Shown: piece after piece, positions 46,055 to 53,240 of the stretch | How positions within the stretch are numbered: position 1 is the first letter of the stretch | Layout of the letters: the number at the start of each line of letters is the position of its first letter | Assembly: GCF_020400605.1 (NCBI RefSeq) | Contig: NZ_JAINRD010000017.1 | Coordinates: forward strand, 62,001 to 126,000 | Length of the DNA: 64,000 nucleotides | From: Streptomyces aculeolatus | GTDB taxonomy: Bacteria > Actinomycetota > Actinomycetes > Streptomycetales > Streptomycetaceae | Reading direction: 5' to 3' | Program-made: the position numbers and the translations under genes | The notes under the pieces: generated by a model | The model's input: the letters and a program-made list of their open reading frames with translations, nothing else | Databases searched by the model: none | What the model was told of the DNA's origin: nothing

Positions 46055-46114
46055 TAGGCCCTGTCGTTTGGATCTTCGCCGGGCTCGCGGCGGGACCCGA
46101 ACGACAGGCCCTAG
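46055..46114. repeat. MITE-like inverted repeat between kinase and mqnA
   Basis: TAGGCCCTGTCGTTTGGATC and, in inverse orientation, TAGGGCCTGTCGTTCGGGTC flank only about 20 bases; 16 of 20 positions match. Both ends are bordered by TA, which would fit an IS5-type target duplication. The right end supplies the TAG stop of mqnA. It may simply act as a bidirectional terminator. Confidence 0.5.
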
Positions 46115-46977
46115 GCGGCCCCCGCCGCCGGCAGCAGCCGTACCCGTGCCTCGTCCGGGAAGCCCGCCCTGCGGGCGAACTCGTCGATGCCCTCCAGCTG
46201 CGCCGGGCCCAGCCTGAAGTCCAGCGTGCGGAAGTACCGTTCGAGCAGCGGCGGGTCGAACGACTCCCACCGCGCCGCCTGCTCCGCGACCTTGTCGACC
46301 TCCGCGAGCGACAGGTCGCGGGAGTCGAGGAACGCCCGGTGCACGTTCGCCACCAGCCCGGGTTCGCGCGCGAGGAAGTCGCGGCGTACCGCCCACACGG
46401 CGAAGACGAACGGCAGCCCGGTCCACTCCTTCCACATCTGCCCGAGGTCGTGGACGTGCAGCCCGAGCCGCGGGGCGTCGTGCAGCGAGGCGCGCAGGGC
46501 GGCGTCCCCGATGAGCACTCCTGCCTGCGCCTCGCGCATCATCAGTGAGAGGTCGGGCGGGCAGGAGTAGTAGTCGGGCGCGATGCCGTACTGCTCGTCG
46601 ATCAGAAGCTCGGCCAGGCGCACGGAGGTGCGGGAGGTGGAACCGAGCGCCACGCGCTCCCGGTCCAGATCCGCCAGCGGCCGCTGCGAGACGATCACGC
46701 AGGACATCACGGGCCCGTCGCAGCCGACGGCGATGTCGGAGAGGGCGACCAGGTCGTCGGCGTGTCGCAGGTATTCCACGAGGGTGACGGGGGCGATGTC
46801 CAGCTCCCCGTCGACGAGCTGCTCGCTGAGCCGTTCCGGGGTGTCCTTCGAAAGCTCCAGGTCGAGCAGGCTGCCCGTACGGGCGAGGCCCCAGTAGAGG
46901 GGGACGCAGTTCAGGAACTGGATGTGGCCGACTCGTGGCCGGCGCCGAGCTCCTGCGTCAGGAGGTGGTGCTGTCAC
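46111..46977 (-). CDS. mqnA: Chorismate dehydratase
   Basis: First committed enzyme of futalosine menaquinone synthesis, converting chorismate to 3-enolpyruvylbenzoate. The periplasmic-binding-protein fold is evident: RVGHIQFLNCVPLYWGLART, the DIAPVTLVEYLRHADDL region, ALGSTSRTSVRLAELL and VLIGDAALRAS. Start GTG at 46977 (288 aa) fits the family, though initiation could be a few codons further in. Its TAG stop is inside the MITE-like inverted repeat, so the last residues (AAGAA) may be insertion-derived. It is separate from the mqnC unit, on the other side of the kinase gene. Confidence 0.94.
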   Translation of the reverse strand: MTAPPPDAGARRRPRVGHIQFLNCVPLYWGLARTGSLLDLELSKDTPERLSEQLVDGELDIAPVTLVEYLRHADDLVALSDIAVGCDGPVMSCVIVSQRPLADLDRERVALGSTSRTSVRLAELLIDEQYGIAPDYYSCPPDLSLMMREAQAGVLIGDAALRASLHDAPRLGLHVHDLGQMWKEWTGLPFVFAVWAVRRDFLAREPGLVANVHRAFLDSRDLSLAEVDKVAEQAARWESFDPPLLERYFRTLDFRLGPAQLEGIDEFARRAGFPDEARVRLLPAAGAA

Positions 46978-47112
46978 GGCTCCGAGGCTAGCCCCAGCCC
47001 CGACCGCACGCGGGTACGGGGGCTCACCGGAGGGTGATCTTCTCTCTACCGGGGCGGGCCCGCGCGTGCTAGGCTCAACCGCAAGTTGCAGTTTGGTTTC
47101 CTTGCAGTACCG

Positions 47113-47141
47113 TGCCTGCGGAGATTGTGACGCCGCAGGCA
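47113..47141 (+). promoter_or_regulatory. Stem-loop in the cold-shock gene leader
   Basis: TGCCTGCGG and CCGCAGGCA form a perfect nine-base stem with an 11-base loop, about 65-90 bases before the start codon. It may be part of a long 5' untranslated region as found on cold-shock mRNAs, or an operator. Confidence 0.45.
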
Positions 47142-47205
47142 TGTGTCGTTTTCAGGCTTCTTCGAGGCTCTGGGGCAGGGCGACCCTTTGGCCCAAGGAG
47201 GGCTC

Positions 47206-47409
47206 ATGGCTACCGGAACCGTCAAGTGGTTCAACGCTGAAAAGGGCTTCGGCTTCATCGCCCAGGACGGCGGCGGTCCCGATGTCTTCGTCCACTACAC
47301 CGCTATCAACGCCCAAGGCTTCCGCTCGCTCGAAGAGAACCAGCAGGTGACCTTCGACGTGCAGCAGGGCCCGAAGGGTCCGCAGGCGGCGAACGTCTCC
47401 CCGTCGTGA
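47206..47409 (+). CDS. cspA: Cold-shock protein (CspA family)
   Basis: Single-stranded RNA/DNA-binding chaperone. The 67-aa protein is a complete cold-shock domain with RNP1 KGFGFIAQD and RNP2-like VFVHYTAI, starting MATGTVKWFNAEKGFGFI at ATG 47206 with AAGGAGG four bases upstream. It is followed by a classical terminator and preceded by a leader stem-loop (47113-47141). Streptomyces usually encode several such proteins. Confidence 0.96.
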   Translation: MATGTVKWFNAEKGFGFIAQDGGGPDVFVHYTAINAQGFRSLEENQQVTFDVQQGPKGPQAANVSPS

Positions 47410-47433
47410 CGCACGCCCCACGCTGACCTGAGG

Positions 47434-47463
47434 AACCCCCGTCCGCCTGGCGGGGGTTTTCTC
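47434..47463 (+). terminator. Rho-independent terminator after cspA
   Basis: AACCCCCG and CGGGGGTT with a nine-base loop, followed by TTCTC. It lies 25 bp after the stop. Confidence 0.8.
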
Positions 47464-47502
47464 ATGCCCGGGTGTCGGCGGGGGCGGATACGGTGGGCCC
47501 AT

Positions 47503-48561
47503 ATGAGCGACGTGGAGACGGGCACGGAGCCCGAGCACGACACAGCGGACAGGGCTGCCGGGGGCGCGCAGGCGGACGCCGCAGGGAGCGGGCAGGCCGA
47601 CGAGGCCGCCGCCGAACTCGCCGCCGGAGCCGCCGCGGACGACACCGACCGGCCCGGGATCACCGAGCAGCTGATCCGCGAACTGCTGCGCGACCAGCAC
47701 CCCGACCTCGCCGACCACCCCCTCGCCCTCGGCGCCCTCGGCTGGGACAACCAGCTGTGGCGGCTCGGCGACGACCTCGCCGTCCGCCTCCCGTGGGCGA
47801 CGGAGTCCTCCGACGAACTGCTCCGCAAGGAGCACGCCTGGCTCCCCGGGCTGGCCCCGCTCCTGCCGCTGCCCGTGCCCGTACCGCAGCGGTTCGGCGA
47901 GCCCTCCGCACGCTTCCCGCGCCCCTGGATCGTCACGACCTGGGTGCCCGGCACGCCCGCCGACCGCGCCCCCGTCACCCGCGGCGCGGCCGCCGCCGAC
48001 GCCCTGGCCGCGTTCCTGACCGCGCTGCACCGGCCCGCCCCCGAGGGCGCGCCGACCGGGCGGGGCCGCGGCGGGCCGCTGGTCGAGGCGGCCGGGTGGG
48101 TCGAGCAGCAGCTCACCGAGGCCGCCGGGCTGGGGCTGCTCCCGGACCCGGACGCGGTACGGGCCGTCTGGGACGACGCCGTCGCGGCACCGGCGTGGAC
48201 GGGACCCGCGCTGTGGCAGCACGGCGACCTGCACCCCGCGAACGTCCTCACCGCGGACGGCACCCCGTGCGGCGTCGTCGACTTCGGCGACCTGTGCTGC
48301 GGCGACCCCGCCCTCGACCTCGCCGCCACGTGGACCCTGCTCCCCGACGACGCCGCCGCCGACCGCTTCCACGCCGCGTACGGGCCGGGGGCCGACGCGG
48401 CGACGCTGCGCCGCGCCCGCGGCATCGCGGTGGTGCGCGCGCTGGTCGGGCTGCTCGTCGGGGAGGCGGGCGTGCGGGGCCGGCCGGGCGGCAAGGCGAC
48501 GTGGGGCCCGCCGGCGAAGGCGTCGCTGCACCGGCTGCTGGCGACGGCGGACCGGGGATAG
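47503..48561 (+). CDS. Aminoglycoside-phosphotransferase-family kinase
   Basis: APH/ChoK-fold small-molecule kinase of unknown substrate. After a ~60-residue Ala/Asp-rich N-terminus come a lobe with LGWDNQLWRLGDDLAVRLPW, WIVTTWVPGTPA, the catalytic WQHGDLHPANVLT and metal-binding GVVDFGDLCCGDPALDLAATW. Length 352 aa. The ATG at 47503 follows GATACGGT about ten bases upstream, consistent with a leaderless mRNA. This class includes many chromosomal enzymes without drug activity; no specific substrate can be read. Confidence 0.85.
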   Translation: MSDVETGTEPEHDTADRAAGGAQADAAGSGQADEAAAELAAGAAADDTDRPGITEQLIRELLRDQHPDLADHPLALGALGWDNQLWRLGDDLAVRLPWATESSDELLRKEHAWLPGLAPLLPLPVPVPQRFGEPSARFPRPWIVTTWVPGTPADRAPVTRGAAAADALAAFLTALHRPAPEGAPTGRGRGGPLVEAAGWVEQQLTEAAGLGLLPDPDAVRAVWDDAVAAPAWTGPALWQHGDLHPANVLTADGTPCGVVDFGDLCCGDPALDLAATWTLLPDDAAADRFHAAYGPGADAATLRRARGIAVVRALVGLLVGEAGVRGRPGGKATWGPPAKASLHRLLATADRG

Positions 48562-48703
48562 GAGCAGGGGAGGAACGCGGGGCGGCGCCCGAACTCCCGT
48601 ACAGGGAACGCCGCAGCGGGCCGCGGCCGGCCGCGCCCCCGGCCCCGGCCCCCGACTCCCGCCCCGCCCGCCGCACCCGGGCCGGCCCCGGCCGGACCCG
48701 GGG

Positions 48704-50680
48704 TCAGCTCTCGGCCGCGTACAGGTCGTCGATGACCTGCCCGAAGTCCCGTACGATCGCCGTCCGCCGCAGCTTCAGCGACGGCGTCACGTGCCCGCCC
48801 TCCTCGGTGAAGTCCGCGGGCAGCACGGCAAACCGGCGGATCGACTCCGCGCGCGAGACCAGCTCGTTCGCCTCGTCGACGGCCCGCTGGAGGTCGGCGC
48901 GGAGCACCGGGTCCCGTACGAGGTCGGCGGCCGGGACGTACTCGCGCTTGCGCATCATCCGCCAGTGCTGGAGCCCCTCGGGGTCGAGGGTGAGCAGCGC
49001 CGCGACGTACGGGCGGTCGTCGCCGACGACGAGGCACTGGCTGACCAGCGGGTGGGCCCGCAGCCGGTCCTCCAGCGGCGCGGGGGCGAGGTTCTTGCCG
49101 GAGGCGGTGACGATGAGGTCCTTCTTGCGGCCGGTGATCGTCAGGTAGCCGTCGGCGTCCAGCTCGCCGATGTCGCCGGTGGCGAACCAGCCGTCGTCGG
49201 TGTCGAGCCGGGTGACGCCGGCCGCGGCGTCCCAGTAGCCGGAGAACAGGATCCCACCGCGGACCAGCACCTCGCCGTCGTGCGCGATGCGTATCCCGGT
49301 GCCCGGCAGCGGCCAGCCGACGGTGCCGAAGCGGGGCTTGAGCGGCGGGGTGACGGTGGCGGCGGCGGTGGTCTCGGTGAGCCCGTACCCCTCGAAGACC
49401 GTGACGTCGGCGCCCGCGTAGAAGGCGGCGAGGCGGCGGCCCAGCGGGGAGCCGCCGCAGATCGCGTATCTGACGCGGCCGCCGAGCGCGGCGCGGATGC
49501 GGCGGTAGACGAGCACGTCGTAGAGCTTGCGCAGGGCCTTGAGGCGCGCCCCGGGCCCCGGGCCCTCGCCGTGCAGTTCGGCCTCGACGGCCTCGGCGTA
49601 GCGGACGGCGACCTTCGCGGCGCGGTCGAAGGAGGCGGCGCGGCCGATGCCTTCGGCGGTGGCGCGGCCGGTGTTGTAGACCTTTTCGAGGACGTACGGG
49701 ATGCCGACGACGAACGTCGGGCGGAAGCCGGCGAGGTCGCGCAGCAGGTCGTCGGTCTTGATGCTGGGCGCGTGGCCGAGCTTGACGCGGGCGCGGAGGC
49801 AGCCGATGGCGGTCATGCGGCCGAGGACGTGGGAGAGGGGGAGGAAGAGGAGGGTGGCGGCGGGGTCCTCGCTGACGGCGGTGAAGAGGGGGTAGAGCAG
49901 CTCGATGGCGTTGTCGACCTCGGCGAGGAAGTTGCCGTGGGTGAGGACGCAGCCCTTGGGCAGGCCTGTGGTGCCGGAGGTGTAGATGACGGTGGCGACG
50001 CTGCCGGGGCCGAGGCCGGCGCGACGCTGGCGGACGAGGGTGTCGGGGACGTCGCGGCCGGCGGCGGCGAGCTGGCCGAGGATGCCGGTGTCGAGCTGCC
50101 AGAGGTGGGCGAGGTGCGGCAGGTCCTGGCGCCGGCCGCTGATCAGCCGGGCCTGGTCGACGCTCTCCACGGCGCAGGCGAGGGAGCCGGAGTCGTGCAG
50201 GATGTGGCGGGCCTGGATGGCGGAAGACGTGGGGTAGACGGGGACGGTGATCAGTCCTGCGGCCCAGGCGGCGAAGTCCAGCAGGGTCCACTCGTACGTC
50301 GTACGCGACATGATCGCGATCCGGTCGCCGGGGCGCAGCCCGTAGACGATGAGGCCCTTGGCGACCGCGAGGACGTGCTCGGCGAACTCGGCGGCGGTGA
50401 CGTCGGCCCAGGTCCCGTCCGCGCGCGGGCGGGCGAGCGCGGGTTCTTCGGGGGCGTGGGCGGCGTTGTCGAAGGGGATGTCCGCGAGGGAGCCCTGCTG
50501 GGGATGCGGGGCGGCGGGGGGTACTTCCGCCTCGCGGACGCCGCGGGCGTCGGCGCGGACGGCGGGCGGCAGCAGCGCGGGGACGGCGGTGCCGGGGCGG
50601 AGTCTGGAGTTGATCTCCTTCAGGTACTGCGACTGGGGAGGTGGCGCCGGGTGTTGCTGCGGTGGTGCGGAATGCGTCAT
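48704..50680 (-). CDS. Long-chain acyl-CoA synthetase (AMP-forming)
   Basis: ATP-dependent ligase that activates fatty acids to acyl-CoA. The 658-aa protein has the AMP-binding P-loop VIYTSGTTGLPKGCVLTHGN, LPLSHVLGRM, YGLTETTAAATV, the TGD motif DDGWFATGDIGEL, and TGRKKDLIVTASGKNLAPAPLE, all typical of the bacterial FadD15-like subfamily. ATG at 50680 has GGAG six bases upstream. The first ~85 residues are Pro/Gln-rich and not part of the fold. Confidence 0.92.
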   Translation of the reverse strand: MTHSAPPQQHPAPPPQSQYLKEINSRLRPGTAVPALLPPAVRADARGVREAEVPPAAPHPQQGSLADIPFDNAAHAPEEPALARPRADGTWADVTAAEFAEHVLAVAKGLIVYGLRPGDRIAIMSRTTYEWTLLDFAAWAAGLITVPVYPTSSAIQARHILHDSGSLACAVESVDQARLISGRRQDLPHLAHLWQLDTGILGQLAAAGRDVPDTLVRQRRAGLGPGSVATVIYTSGTTGLPKGCVLTHGNFLAEVDNAIELLYPLFTAVSEDPAATLLFLPLSHVLGRMTAIGCLRARVKLGHAPSIKTDDLLRDLAGFRPTFVVGIPYVLEKVYNTGRATAEGIGRAASFDRAAKVAVRYAEAVEAELHGEGPGPGARLKALRKLYDVLVYRRIRAALGGRVRYAICGGSPLGRRLAAFYAGADVTVFEGYGLTETTAAATVTPPLKPRFGTVGWPLPGTGIRIAHDGEVLVRGGILFSGYWDAAAGVTRLDTDDGWFATGDIGELDADGYLTITGRKKDLIVTASGKNLAPAPLEDRLRAHPLVSQCLVVGDDRPYVAALLTLDPEGLQHWRMMRKREYVPAADLVRDPVLRADLQRAVDEANELVSRAESIRRFAVLPADFTEEGGHVTPSLKLRRTAIVRDFGQVIDDLYAAES

Positions 50681-50810
50681 GGGGGACTCCGTGACGTTCG
50701 CGTCGGCTTCGTACGGCTCGCCGGGCGGCAACGGACGCCGCATTCTCGCGAACACCCGGCCGCCCCGCCAGAGGACGCCGCACCCGGTTTCCCCGGTTCC
50801 GCTTGCGCCG

Positions 50811-51239
50811 TCAGCGGACGGCGGTGAAGACCTGCCGCCCCGCCCCGGGCTCCCCCGGCTCCCCGCGCAGCGCCCCGACCGCGACGGCGACGAGGGCGGA
50901 GCCGACGAAGGTCCCCATCAGGATCAGCGCGACCCCGACGGCGAAGAGCCCGCTGGCGTCCTCCGACCAGTCGTAGAACGAGGCGAAGGTCAGCCCGGTG
51001 GTGGACCCGAGCACGGCGGGCACGAAGTGCCGCACGTACGCGACGACGACCACGGCGACGAGCACCGACAGCACCAACCCGCCGACCTGCCACGCCTCGT
51101 ACGGGTCGGCCTCGATGTCGCCGAACTCGTCGCGCTCCTGGTCCCACCCCAGCCACGCGGCCCAGGCCCCGGCGACGGCGCCGGCCAGGAGGACGAAGGA
51201 GAGCACCTGAAGGAGAAGAATCCGCAGCACACGACGCAT
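50811..51239 (-). CDS. Small membrane protein of unknown function
   Basis: Hypothetical membrane protein of 142 aa with about four hydrophobic helices: residues 5-28 (LRILLLQVLSFVLLAGAVAG), 51-70, 76-93 and 103-128. A hydrophilic loop WDQERDEFGDIEADPYEAW follows the first helix. ATG at 51239 was chosen because the hydrophobic helix starts directly after it; an upstream GTG is in frame. No family recognised. It lies convergent to nothing and upstream of the acyl-CoA ligase on the same strand. Confidence 0.7.
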   Translation of the reverse strand: MRRVLRILLLQVLSFVLLAGAVAGAWAAWLGWDQERDEFGDIEADPYEAWQVGGLVLSVLVAVVVVAYVRHFVPAVLGSTTGLTFASFYDWSEDASGLFAVGVALILMGTFVGSALVAVAVGALRGEPGEPGAGRQVFTAVR

Positions 51240-51315
51240 GCCCCCACGCTCCCGCCGCACCGGGCGGGGAACCAGAGCACAAGTACTCACCCCGCCTGAG
51301 TACGAACCCGCCCCC

Positions 51316-51786
51316 TCACTCCCCCACCGGCCGCCGGAACAGCTCCCGGGAACCGCCCTCGGGCCCGTCGGGGGCGGGCCCGGCGGACCGGAACCCCAGC
51401 CGCTCGTAGAAGATTCGGGCCCCGCTGTCGACGGCGCCGGGGTGGTCGGCCCCGAAGGTCACCACCTCCACGCACCCGGGCCCCCGCCCCCGTACGAACC
51501 GCCGCTCCGCCTCCCCCATCAGCGCCTGCCCGACGCCCTGCCCCCGCACGTCCTCGGAGACCACGAGCCAGTCCACCCGGAAAACCGGCGCCTGACCCCC
51601 GAACAGCAACCCCCCGGCAACGCCGCCGCCGGCATCGGCGACGAGCGCGCGCCCCCGCCGGACGGCCCCCCGCACGGCATCGTGGAACCCGGCCTCCCCG
51701 ACCATGGGCCCGAACCACCGCTCGACCCCGGCGGCAAGCGCAAGAAACCCGGAGAAGTCCCGTTCCTCAGCAAGTCTGACGATCAC
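51316..51786 (-). CDS. GNAT N-acetyltransferase
   Basis: Acetyl-CoA-dependent acyltransferase. In the 156-aa protein, the coenzyme-A loop is VSEDVRGQGVGQALMGEAE, with preceding strand PVFRVDWLVV and the C-terminal ARIFYERLGFRS, all standard GNAT motifs. GTG at 51786 gives MIVRLAEERDFSGFLALAAG. Nothing indicates the substrate. Confidence 0.85.
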   Translation of the reverse strand: MIVRLAEERDFSGFLALAAGVERWFGPMVGEAGFHDAVRGAVRRGRALVADAGGGVAGGLLFGGQAPVFRVDWLVVSEDVRGQGVGQALMGEAERRFVRGRGPGCVEVVTFGADHPGAVDSGARIFYERLGFRSAGPAPDGPEGGSRELFRRPVGE

Positions 51787-51832
51787 GGCGACAGTCTGGC
51801 AGGAGCGCGGCGGCCGACGGGGGCCGATGTGG

Positions 51833-52258
51833 TCAGGCGGGTATCCACGAGGGCCACCACGGCGGGATGTTGCCCGCCGGGCAGAGGACGGGGTCTCCGG
51901 GGTACCGGGGGTATCCGTCCGGCGTGCCGATAACGGCGAACGCCGCCCATCCGACGAGCAGGGCGACCTCCAGGGCGATCGGCACCACGGTGAAGACGGC
52001 CGCCCTCCAGGAGCCGGGCCGCACGAGGCGCCACAGAACCCCGGCGGCGATCGGAGAGGCGAGCGCGCTGACGAGCAGGAGGAGCGGGAGTTCGAGGAAG
52101 AGGAGCCCGAATCCGTCCCCCGGTGCCTGCGCGGTGTCGCAGGAGGCGCGCGCACGCAGGATGAGCCAGCAGGCAAGAACCCCGCAACCCACTCCGGTCA
52201 GCGGCGCCAGCAAGAAGGCGGGCCAAAAGCGGCCCCACGGCCATGTGTTGTCCCCCAC
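51833..52258 (-). CDS. Hypothetical membrane protein
   Basis: Protein of about 141 aa with four predicted helices: FWPAFLLAPLTGVGCGVLAC, LLFLELPLLLLVSALASPIA, AAVFTVVPIALEVALLVGWA and flanking stretches. It ends in an aromatic tail (GNIPPWWPSWIPA). GTG at 52258 is the likeliest start, but the open frame extends to 52330. No family recognised; coding is supported by hydrophobic periodicity rather than similarity. Confidence 0.55.
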   Translation of the reverse strand: MGDNTWPWGRFWPAFLLAPLTGVGCGVLACWLILRARASCDTAQAPGDGFGLLFLELPLLLLVSALASPIAAGVLWRLVRPGSWRAAVFTVVPIALEVALLVGWAAFAVIGTPDGYPRYPGDPVLCPAGNIPPWWPSWIPA

Positions 52259-52392
52259 GCCGATACGACACCGAACCCGACCGAAAGGTTGCGCACCCCG
52301 CGACCCGCGGCACCCCGGACCGGGGCGCACGCGGCACGTTGGTGGTGGTCAGGCTGCTCAACGGCAGGTACCGGAGCGACTCTTTGGCGTAC

Positions 52393-52416
52393 GGGTACGG
52401 GTGCGTACCCGTACCC
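52393..52416. promoter_or_regulatory. Operator of toxin-antitoxin module
   Basis: Perfect inverted repeat GGGTACGGGT-N4-ACCCGTACCC, 26 bp before the antitoxin start and overlapping the expected promoter. Such palindromes are normally bound by the antitoxin or the toxin-antitoxin complex. Confidence 0.65.
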
Positions 52417-52441
52417 TGGGGCGGTGGGAAGGAGTCTGCTG

Positions 52442-52699
52442 ATGCCCGATGCCAACGTCCGCATCCCCGAGGAAGCCAGGGACCGGCTCGCCGCCGTCGC
52501 GGCGGCCGAAGGGATGTCCCTGCGCGCCTACCTGGCCCGCCTCGCCGAGGGCCTGCTCACACCGGCCGAGCGTGCCGAACGGGCGGAGAAGGCCCGCGAG
52601 GCGCTCAAGGCCTGGAACGGATACGCGCCCACCGCGGCCGAGCAGCGGAACCTCGACACTGAGCTGGACCGGCGCCTGGACGAGGTAGTCGGTTCGTGA
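52442..52699 (+). CDS. Ribbon-helix-helix-type antitoxin
   Basis: Predicted antitoxin of 85 aa. The N-terminal NVRIPEEARDRLAAVAAAEG and MSLRAYLARLAEGL form a ribbon-helix-helix DNA-binding unit; the C-terminal AREALKAWNGYAPTAAEQRN to the end would wrap the toxin. ATG at 52442 has AAGGAG seven bases upstream. It overlaps the toxin start by four bases (GTGA), a usual coupled arrangement, and is preceded by a perfect palindromic operator. Confidence 0.8.
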   Translation: MPDANVRIPEEARDRLAAVAAAEGMSLRAYLARLAEGLLTPAERAERAEKAREALKAWNGYAPTAAEQRNLDTELDRRLDEVVGS

Positions 52700-53073
52700 C
52701 CGACCTGCACATCGTCCTGGACGACACCGCGATGACAGCGGCCGGCCAGGGCAACGTCCTCGCCTCCCGGCTCATCCACCGGGCTCACGCCGAGCCGGGG
52801 TGGTTCCTCTACGCCCCGGCGTGTGCGCTCGTGGAAGCCGACCGCAGCCGGCCGGGAACGGCCGAGCACCTCGCGGCCCTGCCCGGCATCACCGTCCTGG
52901 ACCTCGATCTGCCCGCCGCCCTGGCGGTGGCGAAGCAGAGGACCTGGGCCGCAGCCCACAGCAGCCACGCGGCCCAGCCCACCCCGGAACGTCCCGACGG
53001 GGCAGTGCTGGCGACCACCGACCCGAAACGGTGGGAGGGCCAACGGGTACGAGTCCTGGACCTCAGCATCTGA
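52696..53073 (+). CDS. PIN-domain-like toxin
   Basis: Predicted ribonuclease toxin of 125 aa. Acidic residues expected for a PIN active site are present in HIVLDDTAMTAAG near the N-terminus, ALVEADRSRPG in the middle and PERPDGAVLATTDPKRW near the C-terminus, followed by the strand VRVLDLSI. The sequence is divergent, so the PIN assignment rests on these motifs, the size and the coupling to the antitoxin. GTG at 52696. Confidence 0.7.
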   Translation: MTDLHIVLDDTAMTAAGQGNVLASRLIHRAHAEPGWFLYAPACALVEADRSRPGTAEHLAALPGITVLDLDLPAALAVAKQRTWAAAHSSHAAQPTPERPDGAVLATTDPKRWEGQRVRVLDLSI

Positions 53074-53240
53074 CCACCACACACCCTGCTGCACCCGCGC
53101 GAACCAGTATCCGCGGGAGACCACAGACCGAATTCGCTCAGGGGTAAGGAGAGGATCGCGGCCAAGTGGCCGCGGCTCTGGTCGTGAACGGCGGGAGTTA
53201 AAGGACAGCCAGCTCCCCGAAAACCAGGATGCCATCCATA

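Noticed and set aside
47295..50783. 1162-codon minus-strand open frame through the acyl-CoA ligase and APH genes
   Set aside because: Arg/Pro-rich shadow; the true ligase is in another minus-strand frame with full motifs.
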